DNA from: Helicobacteraceae bacterium
Lineage (GTDB): Bacteria > Campylobacterota > Campylobacteria > Campylobacterales > Sulfurimonadaceae
Assembly: GCA_030642185.1 (NCBI GenBank)
Contig: DAOWOG010000005.1
Coordinates: 1-14,805, forward strand
Length of the DNA stretch: 14,805 bases
Direction of reading: 5' to 3'
A program made the translations under genes and the position numbers. Below are positions 8,458 through 14,805 of this stretch, one piece after another. Below the pieces are notes generated by a model, which saw nothing but the letters and a program-made list of their open reading frames with translations, made no database searches and was not told the DNA's origin. Positions within the stretch are counted from its first letter, which is position 1, and each line of letters begins with the position of its first letter.

Positions 8458-9936
8458 ATGGAGAATCGTCCATTAGAGTACGACTATACAGTTGCAAAGA
8501 TGTTTATGTTCTCAACAATCATATTAGGGATTGTTGGCATGCTCGTCGGTGTAATTTTAGCTTTTCAACTTGCTTTTCCAGGTTTAAACCTGATGTTAGG
8601 TGAAGGATTAGCGGAATACACAGCATTTGGTCGTCTTCGTCCGCTGCACACTGATGCAGTTATTTTTGGTTTTACCCTTAGTGGTATTTTTGCTACGTGG
8701 TATTATGTCGGTCAGCGTGTTTTGAAAGTGTCGATGGCAGAATCAGGTTTCCTGATGTTCATCGGTAAGCTTCATTTCTGGCTGTATCTTGTTGGTGTGG
8801 CTGCGGTTGTTGTTTCTCTTCTTTTGGGGATTACAACTTCTAAAGAGTATGCAGAATTTGAATGGCCAATCGATATCGCGATTGTTATTGTATGGGTGCT
8901 TTGGGGTCTGGGTATTTTTGGTCTGATCGGTATTCGCCGTGAACAATCACTCTACATTTCAATCTGGTACTATATTGCAACTTTCCTCGGTGTTGCTATG
9001 CTTTATGTATTTAACAATATGGAAATACCGACTTATTTTGCGTCAGGCGGTATCGGTGCATGGTATCACTCTGTTTCAATGTACTCAGGTACAAATGATG
9101 CGTTGGTACAATGGTGGTATGGTCACAATGCGGTTGCATTTGTCTTTACGGTGCCTATCGTTGCAATGATATATTATTTCCTGCCAAAAGAGTCCGGACA
9201 GGCTGTTTATTCTTATAAACTCTCTCTTCTCTCTTTCTGGGGCTTGATGTTCGTTTACCTTTGGGCCGGTGGTCACCACCTCCTCTTCTCAACGGTTCCT
9301 GACTGGCTGCAGACCATGGGTTCTGTTTTCTCTATCGTTTTGATTCTTCCGTCTTGGGGTTCCGCAATCAATATGCTTCTGACCATGAAGGGTGAGTGGC
9401 AACAGGTTGCATCATCTCCATTGATCAAGTTTATGATTTTGGCATCTACTTTCTATATGTTCTCTACCCTTGAAGGTCCGATCCAGGCGATTAAATCAGT
9501 CAATGCATTGGCACACTTTACAGACTGGATCGTTGGTCACGTTCACGATGGTGTTCTTGGTTGGGTCGGTTTCATGATTATGGCATCGCTTTTCCATATG
9601 GCTCCACGTGTATTTAAACGTGAGATATATTCTAAATCGTTGATGACGACTCAGTTCTGGATTCAGACACTCGGTGTTGTACTGTATTTCACATCTATGT
9701 GGATCGCAGGTATCACTCAGGGTATGATGTGGCGTGCTCACGATGAGTTTGGTAACCTTGCGTACTCATTCATCGATACAGTAACTGTATTGCACCCATA
9801 CTACACAATTCGTGCTGTTGGCGGTCTGCTCTATCTTGTTGGTTTCTTTATGTTTGCTTATAACATTTACAAAACTATGTCTGCTCGTCGTATCGAAGAG
9901 AACGAGCTTCAAACCGCATCGCCTATGGCTGCGTAA
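8458..9936 (+). CDS. ccoN: cbb3-type cytochrome c oxidase subunit I
   Basis: The 492-residue catalytic subunit of the high-affinity cbb3 oxidase, which reduces oxygen to water in the inner membrane and pumps protons. About twelve hydrophobic spans are visible. All metal ligands are present by family pattern: His64 (RPLHTDAV) and His363 for the low-spin heme b, His361 (HVHDGVLGW) for heme b3, and His223 (WWYGHNAVAF) and His273-His274 (GGHHLLFS) for CuB. Tyr267 fits the cross-linked helix VII tyrosine. The subunit lacks the Tyr-Gly-x-x-His arrangement of A-type oxidases. The start has a perfect AAGGAGG (8445-8451) six bases before ATG. It is the first gene of ccoNOQP. It would let the cell respire at low oxygen, fitting a microaerophile. 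Confidence 0.98.
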   Translation: MENRPLEYDYTVAKMFMFSTIILGIVGMLVGVILAFQLAFPGLNLMLGEGLAEYTAFGRLRPLHTDAVIFGFTLSGIFATWYYVGQRVLKVSMAESGFLMFIGKLHFWLYLVGVAAVVVSLLLGITTSKEYAEFEWPIDIAIVIVWVLWGLGIFGLIGIRREQSLYISIWYYIATFLGVAMLYVFNNMEIPTYFASGGIGAWYHSVSMYSGTNDALVQWWYGHNAVAFVFTVPIVAMIYYFLPKESGQAVYSYKLSLLSFWGLMFVYLWAGGHHLLFSTVPDWLQTMGSVFSIVLILPSWGSAINMLLTMKGEWQQVASSPLIKFMILASTFYMFSTLEGPIQAIKSVNALAHFTDWIVGHVHDGVLGWVGFMIMASLFHMAPRVFKREIYSKSLMTTQFWIQTLGVVLYFTSMWIAGITQGMMWRAHDEFGNLAYSFIDTVTVLHPYYTIRAVGGLLYLVGFFMFAYNIYKTMSARRIEENELQTASPMAA

Positions 9937-9951
9937 GGAAAGGGGATAATT

Positions 9952-10644
9952 ATGTTTCATTGGTTAGAAAAACGCCCGTTCTTTTTCGCGGTAGCTGTAT
10001 TCGTAACAATCGCGTTTGCAGGTCTCATTGAGATCCTGCCTAACTTTGCACAGGCGTCTCGTCCGACTATCGGAACGGCGCCTTATTCGACACTGGAATT
10101 GGCCGGTCGTCATGTTTACATCAAAAACAGTTGTAACGCATGTCACTCACAGCTGATTCGTCCGTTTAAGGCAGAGACTGACCGTTACGGACATTACAGT
10201 CTGAGTGGTGAGTATGCTTATGATCGCCCATTTCTTTGGGGTTCTAAACGTACCGGTCCGGATTTAATGCGTGTAGGTAACTACCGTACAACAGACTGGC
10301 ATGAGAACCACATGTGGGATCCGGCAGGTGTAGTACCGGGTTCAATTATGCCGGCATACAAATGGACGTTTACGAACATTGCAGATGTTGATACAGCGTA
10401 CGCTGAACAGATCACAATTAAAAATGCATTTAATGTTCCTTATAATAAGCCGATTCCTATGAAAGACGGTTCAACTACAACAGTTGCATTGGCCGATTCT
10501 TTAAGCGGTGCACATGCATCTGCGTTGGAAGAAGCGAAGGTAGTAGCTGCTGATATGAAAAATCAGAATGTTAAAGATGCGGTTGCCAACGGCCAGATTC
10601 CTGAAATCGTTGCACTAATCGCATATATGAACTCTCTGAAATAG
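9952..10644 (+). CDS. ccoO: cbb3-type cytochrome c oxidase subunit II (mono-heme cytochrome c)
   Basis: A 230-residue membrane-anchored cytochrome that carries electrons to CcoN. One N-terminal span (about 10-30) is kept as an anchor, and the rest faces the periplasm. The heme c site is CNACH (Cys61, Cys64, His65), followed by the family block SQLIRPFKAETDRYG (66-80), KRTGPDLMRVG (99-109), and the probable axial Met133 in SIMPAYKW (131-138). The typical HMWDPAGVVPGS segment (120-131) is present. A GGAAAGGGG ribosome site precedes ATG, and 15 bases separate it from ccoN. Length and motifs are ordinary for the family. Confidence 0.97.
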   Translation: MFHWLEKRPFFFAVAVFVTIAFAGLIEILPNFAQASRPTIGTAPYSTLELAGRHVYIKNSCNACHSQLIRPFKAETDRYGHYSLSGEYAYDRPFLWGSKRTGPDLMRVGNYRTTDWHENHMWDPAGVVPGSIMPAYKWTFTNIADVDTAYAEQITIKNAFNVPYNKPIPMKDGSTTTVALADSLSGAHASALEEAKVVAADMKNQNVKDAVANGQIPEIVALIAYMNSLK

Positions 10645-10654
10645 GAAGGCAAGA

Positions 10655-10867
10655 GTGGATATTGCAACGATTCAGGCGTATGCTTACTTTTTCTTTACAG
10701 GCTTCCTGGTACTTGTACTCTATGGGTACATCTACCATCTCTACAGCAGTGAGAAAAAGGGGACACGTGATTATGAGAAATACGGCAATATCGCGCTGAA
10801 TGATGAAGTTACCGATAAACCGGTAGAAAAAGTCTCAGATAATGAGACAAAAAACAAGGAGGCATAA
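10655..10867 (+). CDS. ccoQ: cbb3 oxidase small subunit CcoQ (FixQ-like)
   Basis: A 70-residue protein with one membrane span (about 8-30, rich in Phe, Leu and Tyr) and a charged cytoplasmic tail, placed between ccoO and ccoP as CcoQ is. CcoQ helps to stabilise the oxidase and its contact with CcoP. The start is GTG, with GGAAGG (10644-10649) five bases upstream; no ATG fits. The last codons contain AAGGAGG (10856-10862), which serves as the ribosome site of ccoP, and the stop abuts the ccoP start with no gap, so the two are coupled. Identification rests mainly on size, span and position. Confidence 0.88.
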   Translation: MDIATIQAYAYFFFTGFLVLVLYGYIYHLYSSEKKGTRDYEKYGNIALNDEVTDKPVEKVSDNETKNKEA

Positions 10868-11785
10868 ATGAATAAGTTGACGATATGGGGTATTGTCATT
10901 ACGATTGCTATGCTTGGCTTTACGTGGATGGCTGTTGGCGGTTCAAAAGGCGGCATGGGTGCAGACATCGTTAATCAGCTTGCTGTTGCCGGTGCGGTCG
11001 TACTCGTAATAGTTACAGTATTTGTGGTGATCAAATATGTTCGTCAGATGCAAAATGATACGGCATCTGGTCAATTGGCAGATGAAAACTGGGATGGAAT
11101 CGGTGAGTATACAAACGAACTGCCATTTGGCTGGGCTGTTACATTTTTACTCTCTATGATTTGGGGAATGTGGTATTTTATGATCGGTTATCCGGTCAAT
11201 GCCTATTCACAGATCGGTGAATATAATGAAGCGGTACAGGCGCATGATGCACGGTTTTCAGCACAGTACGCAGATATCACCGGTGATCGTCTGATCGCGA
11301 TGGGAGAATCTGTTTTTCTTGCTGAATGTAAAGTGTGCCATGGTCTTCAGGCAGACGGTATTGACGGTAAAGCGGCAGATTTGAATGTTCGTTTGGAAGA
11401 AAAAACGGTTAAGCATGTTGTACTAAATGGTTCAGGATCACTGGGCTATGCGGCACCGATGCCGGATCGCAACGGACTTTTTAACATGAATACCAACAAC
11501 CTGATCACCGATGCAGAGATTGCAACGGTATCTAAGTATGTTGCTAACGGTATGAAAGGCGACGGTGCGGACACTTTTGCCGGTACCTGTGCAGCATGTC
11601 ACGGTGCCGATGGCAAAGGGATGGCTTTTGTTGCTCCAAACGTTGCTGAATACACACCGGAATTGGTAAAACTTGTACTTGATCACGGTAAGAAAGGTGC
11701 TATCGGTGTTATGCCGGCATTTGATCGTCTTAATGACAAGCAAAAAGAGGCTGCTGGTGCCTATATCAGCAGCTTAAGCAAGTAA
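10868..11785 (+). CDS. ccoP: cbb3-type cytochrome c oxidase subunit III (di-heme cytochrome c)
   Basis: A 305-residue di-heme cytochrome that takes electrons from the cytochrome pool and passes them to CcoO. Two heme c sites are seen: CKVCH (Cys154, Cys157, His158) and CAACH (Cys241, Cys244, His245), with probable axial Met198 (APMPDR) and Met282 (VMPAFD). Ahead of them is the FixP/CcoP N-terminal domain, ENWDGIGEYTNELPFGW (73-89), running into a span at about 90-108. Two further hydrophobic spans precede it (about 4-22 and 38-58), giving three in all, more than the one or two common in proteobacterial CcoP. The ATG follows the ccoQ stop directly and uses AAGGAGG. Confidence 0.97.
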   Translation: MNKLTIWGIVITIAMLGFTWMAVGGSKGGMGADIVNQLAVAGAVVLVIVTVFVVIKYVRQMQNDTASGQLADENWDGIGEYTNELPFGWAVTFLLSMIWGMWYFMIGYPVNAYSQIGEYNEAVQAHDARFSAQYADITGDRLIAMGESVFLAECKVCHGLQADGIDGKAADLNVRLEEKTVKHVVLNGSGSLGYAAPMPDRNGLFNMNTNNLITDAEIATVSKYVANGMKGDGADTFAGTCAACHGADGKGMAFVAPNVAEYTPELVKLVLDHGKKGAIGVMPAFDRLNDKQKEAAGAYISSLSK

Positions 11786-11795
11786 GGAGCGTTTG

Positions 11796-12023
11796 ATGAG
11801 CCAAAATTGGACTAATTCTAATAGAAGTGTCTTTTGTAGACTTGATGGAATGCTGGGCGGGGTAATCGCAACAGTTTTGTTACTTAGTATACTTGCCGGT
11901 CTTACGATTTGGGGTATTAGTGCACAACAAAACAGTGCTGATAAATTTTATCAGATAGAAAATGAACAGGCTATCAGGATGAACAGTGTTGATAACACTA
12001 AACATCTTGACTGGTCTAAATAA
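11796..12023 (+). CDS. DUF4006 family single-span membrane protein
   Basis: A 75-residue protein with one glycine-rich span (about 18-42, GMLGGVIATV... to TIWG) and a polar, probably periplasmic tail. It matches what I know of DUF4006, a small family found behind ccoP in Campylobacterota; the function is not known. ATG at 11796 has AAGGAG (11784-11789) six bases upstream. A TTG just before it (11793) would add one residue and is less likely. It is ten bases behind ccoP and its stop overlaps the ribosome site of the next small gene, so it is part of the cco operon. A role as accessory subunit or assembly factor is inference. Confidence 0.82.
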   Translation: MSQNWTNSNRSVFCRLDGMLGGVIATVLLLSILAGLTIWGISAQQNSADKFYQIENEQAIRMNSVDNTKHLDWSK

Positions 12024-12033
12024 GGAGACCCGG

Positions 12034-12123
12034 ATGGATAAGATACTTTCATGGGGCATGGTTATTATGGCTGCATATACATTGTATGCTGTATTAACTC
12101 CTAACCACCTTTTCATCGGTTAA
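12034..12123 (+). CDS. 29-residue single-span membrane peptide in the cco operon
   Basis: A very short gene read directly from the sequence: 29 residues beginning MDKILSWGMVIMAAYTLYAV, nearly all one hydrophobic helix (about 5-21), ending in TPNHLFIG. It has its own strong ribosome site, AAGGAG at 12022-12027, six bases before ATG, made partly from the stop codon of the DUF4006 gene. The next gene begins four bases after its stop. Spacing, ribosome site and composition make it a real gene rather than chance. It resembles in kind, not by proven homology, tiny subunits such as CcoM of Pseudomonas cbb3 oxidase. Probable role: stabilising subunit or assembly helper. Confidence 0.72.
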   Translation: MDKILSWGMVIMAAYTLYAVLTPNHLFIG

Positions 12124-12127
12124 CTGC

Positions 12128-12853
12128 TTGATAATCACACGAGGGCTCACGGCCCTCATCTTCACACTTATATTTTCCAGTACACTTTTTGCCGAATATC
12201 TTTATAAAGATGATGTCGTTCAGAATCCGGACCTTGATCAACAGATCAATGTAATAGGTAAGGAACTTTTTGAGAAAACAGGTATATCACTCTATTTGGT
12301 TATGGTACGTGATTTGGAAAATAATCAGAGTATTACTGATTTTGAAATAGATTTGATGGATCAAATGCAGGAACCGGCAGTTGTACTGACCCTGGTTGAA
12401 CTTAAAAAACAGGTTGATATTCTTACCCGTCCAACGTCTTTATATAATGATTTTGACAAAAACAGGATATTGAGTCCCAACGCTACATTTATCGGTGCAG
12501 TCATCAGTTCAATCATGTTTGGACGAAGTTTTGATGATATCGTTGAAATTATGTCCAGCTATGGCGGAACAATCCTGCCGATTTTGGCTGAAAGAGCCAA
12601 AGGAAAAGACATTATTTCAAAGTATTCCGTGGCAATGTTTAACGGTTACAGTGATATAGCAGAAGAGATTGCAGAATCCAAAGGGGTGGAACTTAGCTCT
12701 GCCGCAGGTAGTGGAAGTAAAAACTTTATCCATGTTTTGCGTTTTGTATTTTACGGTATTATCCTATTTGCAGTCTTCAAATATCTACGTGGAAAATATT
12801 TACGCAGAAAGTTTTTAAAAAAGAGTTCGAATGAAAAAGAAACAGACGGCTAA
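12128..12853 (+). CDS. Periplasmic protein with C-terminal membrane anchor, TPM-like N-terminal domain
   Basis: A 241-residue protein I cannot name. The N-terminus (1-22, ending SSTLFA before Glu23) looks like a signal peptide. Residues about 36-100 form alternating helix and strand: an 'L..QINVIGKELFEKTGISLYLVMV' type region, then 'AVVLTLVELKKQVDILT', reminiscent of the TPM (DUF477) fold. A second helical region follows, and a span at about 201-219 is followed by a strongly basic cytoplasmic tail (RGKYLRRKFLKK). The start is TTG at 12128, four bases after the preceding stop; no ATG is available and no ribosome site is clear, so translational coupling is likely. Its end overlaps the FixH-like gene by 23 bases. 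Its place inside the oxidase cluster suggests oxidase assembly or quality control; this is inference. Confidence 0.72.
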   Translation: MIITRGLTALIFTLIFSSTLFAEYLYKDDVVQNPDLDQQINVIGKELFEKTGISLYLVMVRDLENNQSITDFEIDLMDQMQEPAVVLTLVELKKQVDILTRPTSLYNDFDKNRILSPNATFIGAVISSIMFGRSFDDIVEIMSSYGGTILPILAERAKGKDIISKYSVAMFNGYSDIAEEIAESKGVELSSAAGSGSKNFIHVLRFVFYGIILFAVFKYLRGKYLRRKFLKKSSNEKETDG

Positions 12854-13340
12854 ACGTTGGCCTATCCTTATAGGTCTTTCCATATTTGCTATTTTCCTGG
12901 CATCGGTTGCTACCGTGATGGTTGCATTGGAACATCCGGTAGAGATGAGTGATCATAGTATGCAGGATTATCATCATTATGATGCCAATGCAAATCATTT
13001 CATCCATGCAAAAATTGAATTTAACAAGCGCTATGATATCGCATATGTCAGCGAAAATCTTGATCTAAACAGTGCAGTTGTTATGTACAAAGTAACAGAT
13101 AAAGATGGTCGCAGTATTGATAATGCCAGGATCAATATCGTTATGACACGTCCCTCCGATAATCATACGGATATTATTTTGGAAAACCCGACAGTCAATG
13201 ACGGAGTCTATACATTTGAAAAAGTGACACTTCCAAAAGAAGGGCGCTGGAATATAATGGCTAAAGTAGCGGTTGGAGATATGCAGCGTTACTATAATCT
13301 AAAAGCCGATACACGCTATTCTAATGTATTTGAGTACTGA
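12831..13340 (+). CDS. fixH: FixH-like membrane protein
   Basis: A 169-residue protein with one N-terminal span (about 10-33) and a periplasmic beta-rich domain that fits the FixH family (GRWNIMAKV at 138-146, the VMYKVTDKDG strand at 84-93). FixH/CcoH proteins are needed to assemble or stabilise cbb3 oxidase and are linked to copper-handling factors of the fixGHIS type. Right after the span lies a segment rich in His and Met (His35, Met39, His42, Met44, His48, His49, His56, His59), a possible copper-handling site not essential to the family definition. The start lies inside the preceding gene (23-base overlap), with an A-rich AAAGAG stretch upstream. fixG, fixI and fixS are not in the window. 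Confidence 0.75.
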   Translation: MKKKQTAKRWPILIGLSIFAIFLASVATVMVALEHPVEMSDHSMQDYHHYDANANHFIHAKIEFNKRYDIAYVSENLDLNSAVVMYKVTDKDGRSIDNARINIVMTRPSDNHTDIILENPTVNDGVYTFEKVTLPKEGRWNIMAKVAVGDMQRYYNLKADTRYSNVFEY

Positions 13341-13363
13341 TTAATTTATTTTTGTCAGGTATG

Positions 13364-13390
13364 CATTCCACCTCGTAAGAGACTGGAATG
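13364..13390 (+). other. Hairpin with GNRA-type loop between fixH and addB
   Basis: CATTCCA (13364-13370) pairs with TGGAATG (13384-13390). Inside, CTC/GAG is capped by GTAA, a GNRA tetraloop. There is no T-run, so it is not an ordinary terminator. The apical CTCGTA (13372-13377) is also complementary to TACGAG (13411-13416), just ahead of the next start codon. Confidence 0.4.
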
Positions 13391-13424
13391 AGTTAGAACT
13401 ATCATAAATGTACGAGATGAATTC

Positions 13425-14805
13425 ATGATGATTTCAACGACAATTTTGCCAACTTCTCGTTCTATCCGTGCAAAGATCCTTGCACTTCAAATTGAAAACA
13501 GATTTCTCCCCCGATTTATTACCATGAGTGAGTTTCTTCAGCGTGCTTTGTATGTCGAAAATTATGTCAGAGTTGATGATGACACACGTACGCTTATGCT
13601 TTTAGAGGCTGCCGATTTTAAGAACTTCTATGCGCTGAAGATTGAACGGAATTTTTTTACTTTTACGCAAAATGCATCATATCTATTTCGTTTTTTTGAG
13701 GAACTCTCCGGCGAACTCATTGAAATATCAAATCTTGATTTAGCCGATACTTATGGAGATTATGAAGAACATATCAATATTCTGCAAGAACTCTATAGAC
13801 GATATGAAGTGGTCTGTGATGAAAAGAAAGTGATGGATCCTATTTTTCTACCGAAGCAATATCAATTGAACCGTGCATACATTAAGCGTCTCGAGAAGAT
13901 TGAACTCAGCGTAGAGGGTTATCTCACCAATTTTGAAATGAAAGTTTTACAGGAGTGTGCCGAAATAATACCTGCTACACTCCATTTTGAGGCAAATCGC
14001 TTTAATAAAAAAATGCAGGATAAATTCAATGCATATGATATACCGATAGAAAAAAATAAAAAGCATAGTATTGATATAAAAAACAGAACATCCGTCATCG
14101 AAGTATTGAACTCTTCTGAAACTGAGATAGTATGCGAATCATTTGGTGAGCGTCTGCTGCAGGTGGCATTTGTTAAACAAAAAGTGTATGAATTTATAGC
14201 GTTAGGAATTAAGCCTGAACAGATTGCCGTCGTACTTCCGGATGAAAATTTTTCACGTCATCTACGTCGCTTTGACAGTGAAAATAACTTTAACTTTGCG
14301 ATGGGATTTAGTCTGAACGAGAGTACGTTTGTAGAAAAGATTTCTGCAGTTATGAATTATTTGGACAATCAAAGTGTTGAAAACAGTGCACGGCTTAATC
14401 GCATCGGAGCGCAACTGACAGAGTATGTTGCACCGTTTTATAAAGCTGACATAGATACATGCAATTTTAACGATATCATTAACGCTTTTCTCGAAGAAGA
14501 GCCAAACAGTACAGTCAGAGAAATGATTATGGAAGAAATCTTCTATTTTGAAAAGATATTACCGTCTCTGACCGGTACAACACTTAAATCGGCACTCTAT
14601 CTCTTTGTTAATCGTATCAAAGCTAAAAGTATTGATGATGTACGCGGAGGAAAGATTACCGTTCTTGGACTGCTTGAAACACGATCCGTGCACTATAAGG
14701 GTGTCATTGTAGTGGATTTCAATGAAAATATGGTTCCGCGAAAAAGTGAAAAGGATCTCTTTTTAAATTCCTCGACACGTCTGAAAGCGGGGCTGCCTGG
14801 TGCAC
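13425..14805 (+). CDS. addB: AddB-like recombination protein, C-terminus cut by window edge
   Basis: An open frame of 460 residues runs off the right edge. Residues about 410-440 (KITVLGLLETRS, then GVIVVDFNENMVP) match the helicase C-terminal block of the AddB/RecB/UvrD superfamily, in which this region closes the nucleotide site. The N-terminus shows ILPTSRSIRAKIL (6-18) where active helicases have a Walker A loop; no GxxxxGK is present, so it is probably an ATPase-dead AddB, as reported for some Helicobacter and Campylobacter AddB proteins. The C-terminal PD-(D/E)XK nuclease and possible iron-sulphur cysteines would lie beyond the window. With AddA it should process double-strand DNA ends for recombination. 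Two adjacent ATGs (13425 and 13428) are possible starts; neither has a strong ribosome site. Confidence 0.78.
   Translation, partial: MMISTTILPTSRSIRAKILALQIENRFLPRFITMSEFLQRALYVENYVRVDDDTRTLMLLEAADFKNFYALKIERNFFTFTQNASYLFRFFEELSGELIEISNLDLADTYGDYEEHINILQELYRRYEVVCDEKKVMDPIFLPKQYQLNRAYIKRLEKIELSVEGYLTNFEMKVLQECAEIIPATLHFEANRFNKKMQDKFNAYDIPIEKNKKHSIDIKNRTSVIEVLNSSETEIVCESFGERLLQVAFVKQKVYEFIALGIKPEQIAVVLPDENFSRHLRRFDSENNFNFAMGFSLNESTFVEKISAVMNYLDNQSVENSARLNRIGAQLTEYVAPFYKADIDTCNFNDIINAFLEEEPNSTVREMIMEEIFYFEKILPSLTGTTLKSALYLFVNRIKAKSIDDVRGGKITVLGLLETRSVHYKGVIVVDFNENMVPRKSEKDLFLNSSTRLKAGLPGA

Noticed and set aside
9085..9279. Minus-strand frames inside ccoN and other genes
   Set aside because: They are antisense to genes with conserved motifs and have no independent support.
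13408..13428. Six-codon upstream frame ending over the addB start codon
   Set aside because: ATG TAC GAG ATG AAT TCA TGA has no ribosome site and such short frames are expected by chance.

Overview
The window reads as a chromosomal segment of a Campylobacterota (formerly Epsilonproteobacteria) organism, probably a free-living, Sulfurovum- or Sulfurimonas-like chemolithotroph rather than a host-adapted Campylobacter or Helicobacter. The reasons are the cbb3 oxidase operon ccoNOQP followed by a DUF4006 protein and FixH, a DUF507 gene joined to carA, and a purA locus carrying a HisZ-like gene. From memory, not checked here, the order purA / DUF507 / carA / ccoNOQP / small membrane proteins / FixH / AddB resembles the Campylobacter jejuni locus. 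The genus is an inference.

Left part (1-3060): a truncated sugar transferase gene runs leftward off the window. A small rubredoxin gene diverges from it. Converging on the rubredoxin is a two-gene minus-strand unit in which uppP (undecaprenyl-diphosphate phosphatase) is followed by an uncharacterised 367-residue protein with a possible, altered PD-(D/E)XK-type motif. UppP and the sugar transferase both act on undecaprenyl-phosphate carriers, so this side is envelope-related.

Middle part (3120-8190): a plus-strand run of biosynthesis genes. A class V aminotransferase, a HisZ-type regulatory subunit and purA form one unit that ends in a clear hairpin. A DUF507 gene and carA, overlapping by one base, form the next. 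Together they serve amino acid, histidine, purine, arginine and pyrimidine supply.

Right part (8190-13340): an AT-rich 283-base upstream region leads into ccoN, ccoO, ccoQ and ccoP, which encode a complete cbb3-type cytochrome c oxidase with all expected heme and copper ligands. It carries three tandem 10-bp TTTGACA-type repeats and a leader hairpin. The same run continues, closely spaced, through a DUF4006 single-span protein, a 29-residue single-span peptide, a signal-peptide and C-anchored protein with a TPM-like look, and a FixH-like protein. Most of these have their own strong Shine-Dalgarno sequence, and the arrangement suggests a respiratory oxidase plus assembly or accessory operon. 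After a short gap with a GNRA-capped hairpin, an AddB-like recombination gene starts and runs off the right edge.

I found no CRISPR array, insertion sequence, tRNA, rRNA or prophage. Most of the window is conserved housekeeping. The least explained parts are the small proteins behind ccoP, the regulatory DNA ahead of ccoN, and the protein behind uppP. I do not see convincing evidence of an entirely new system.
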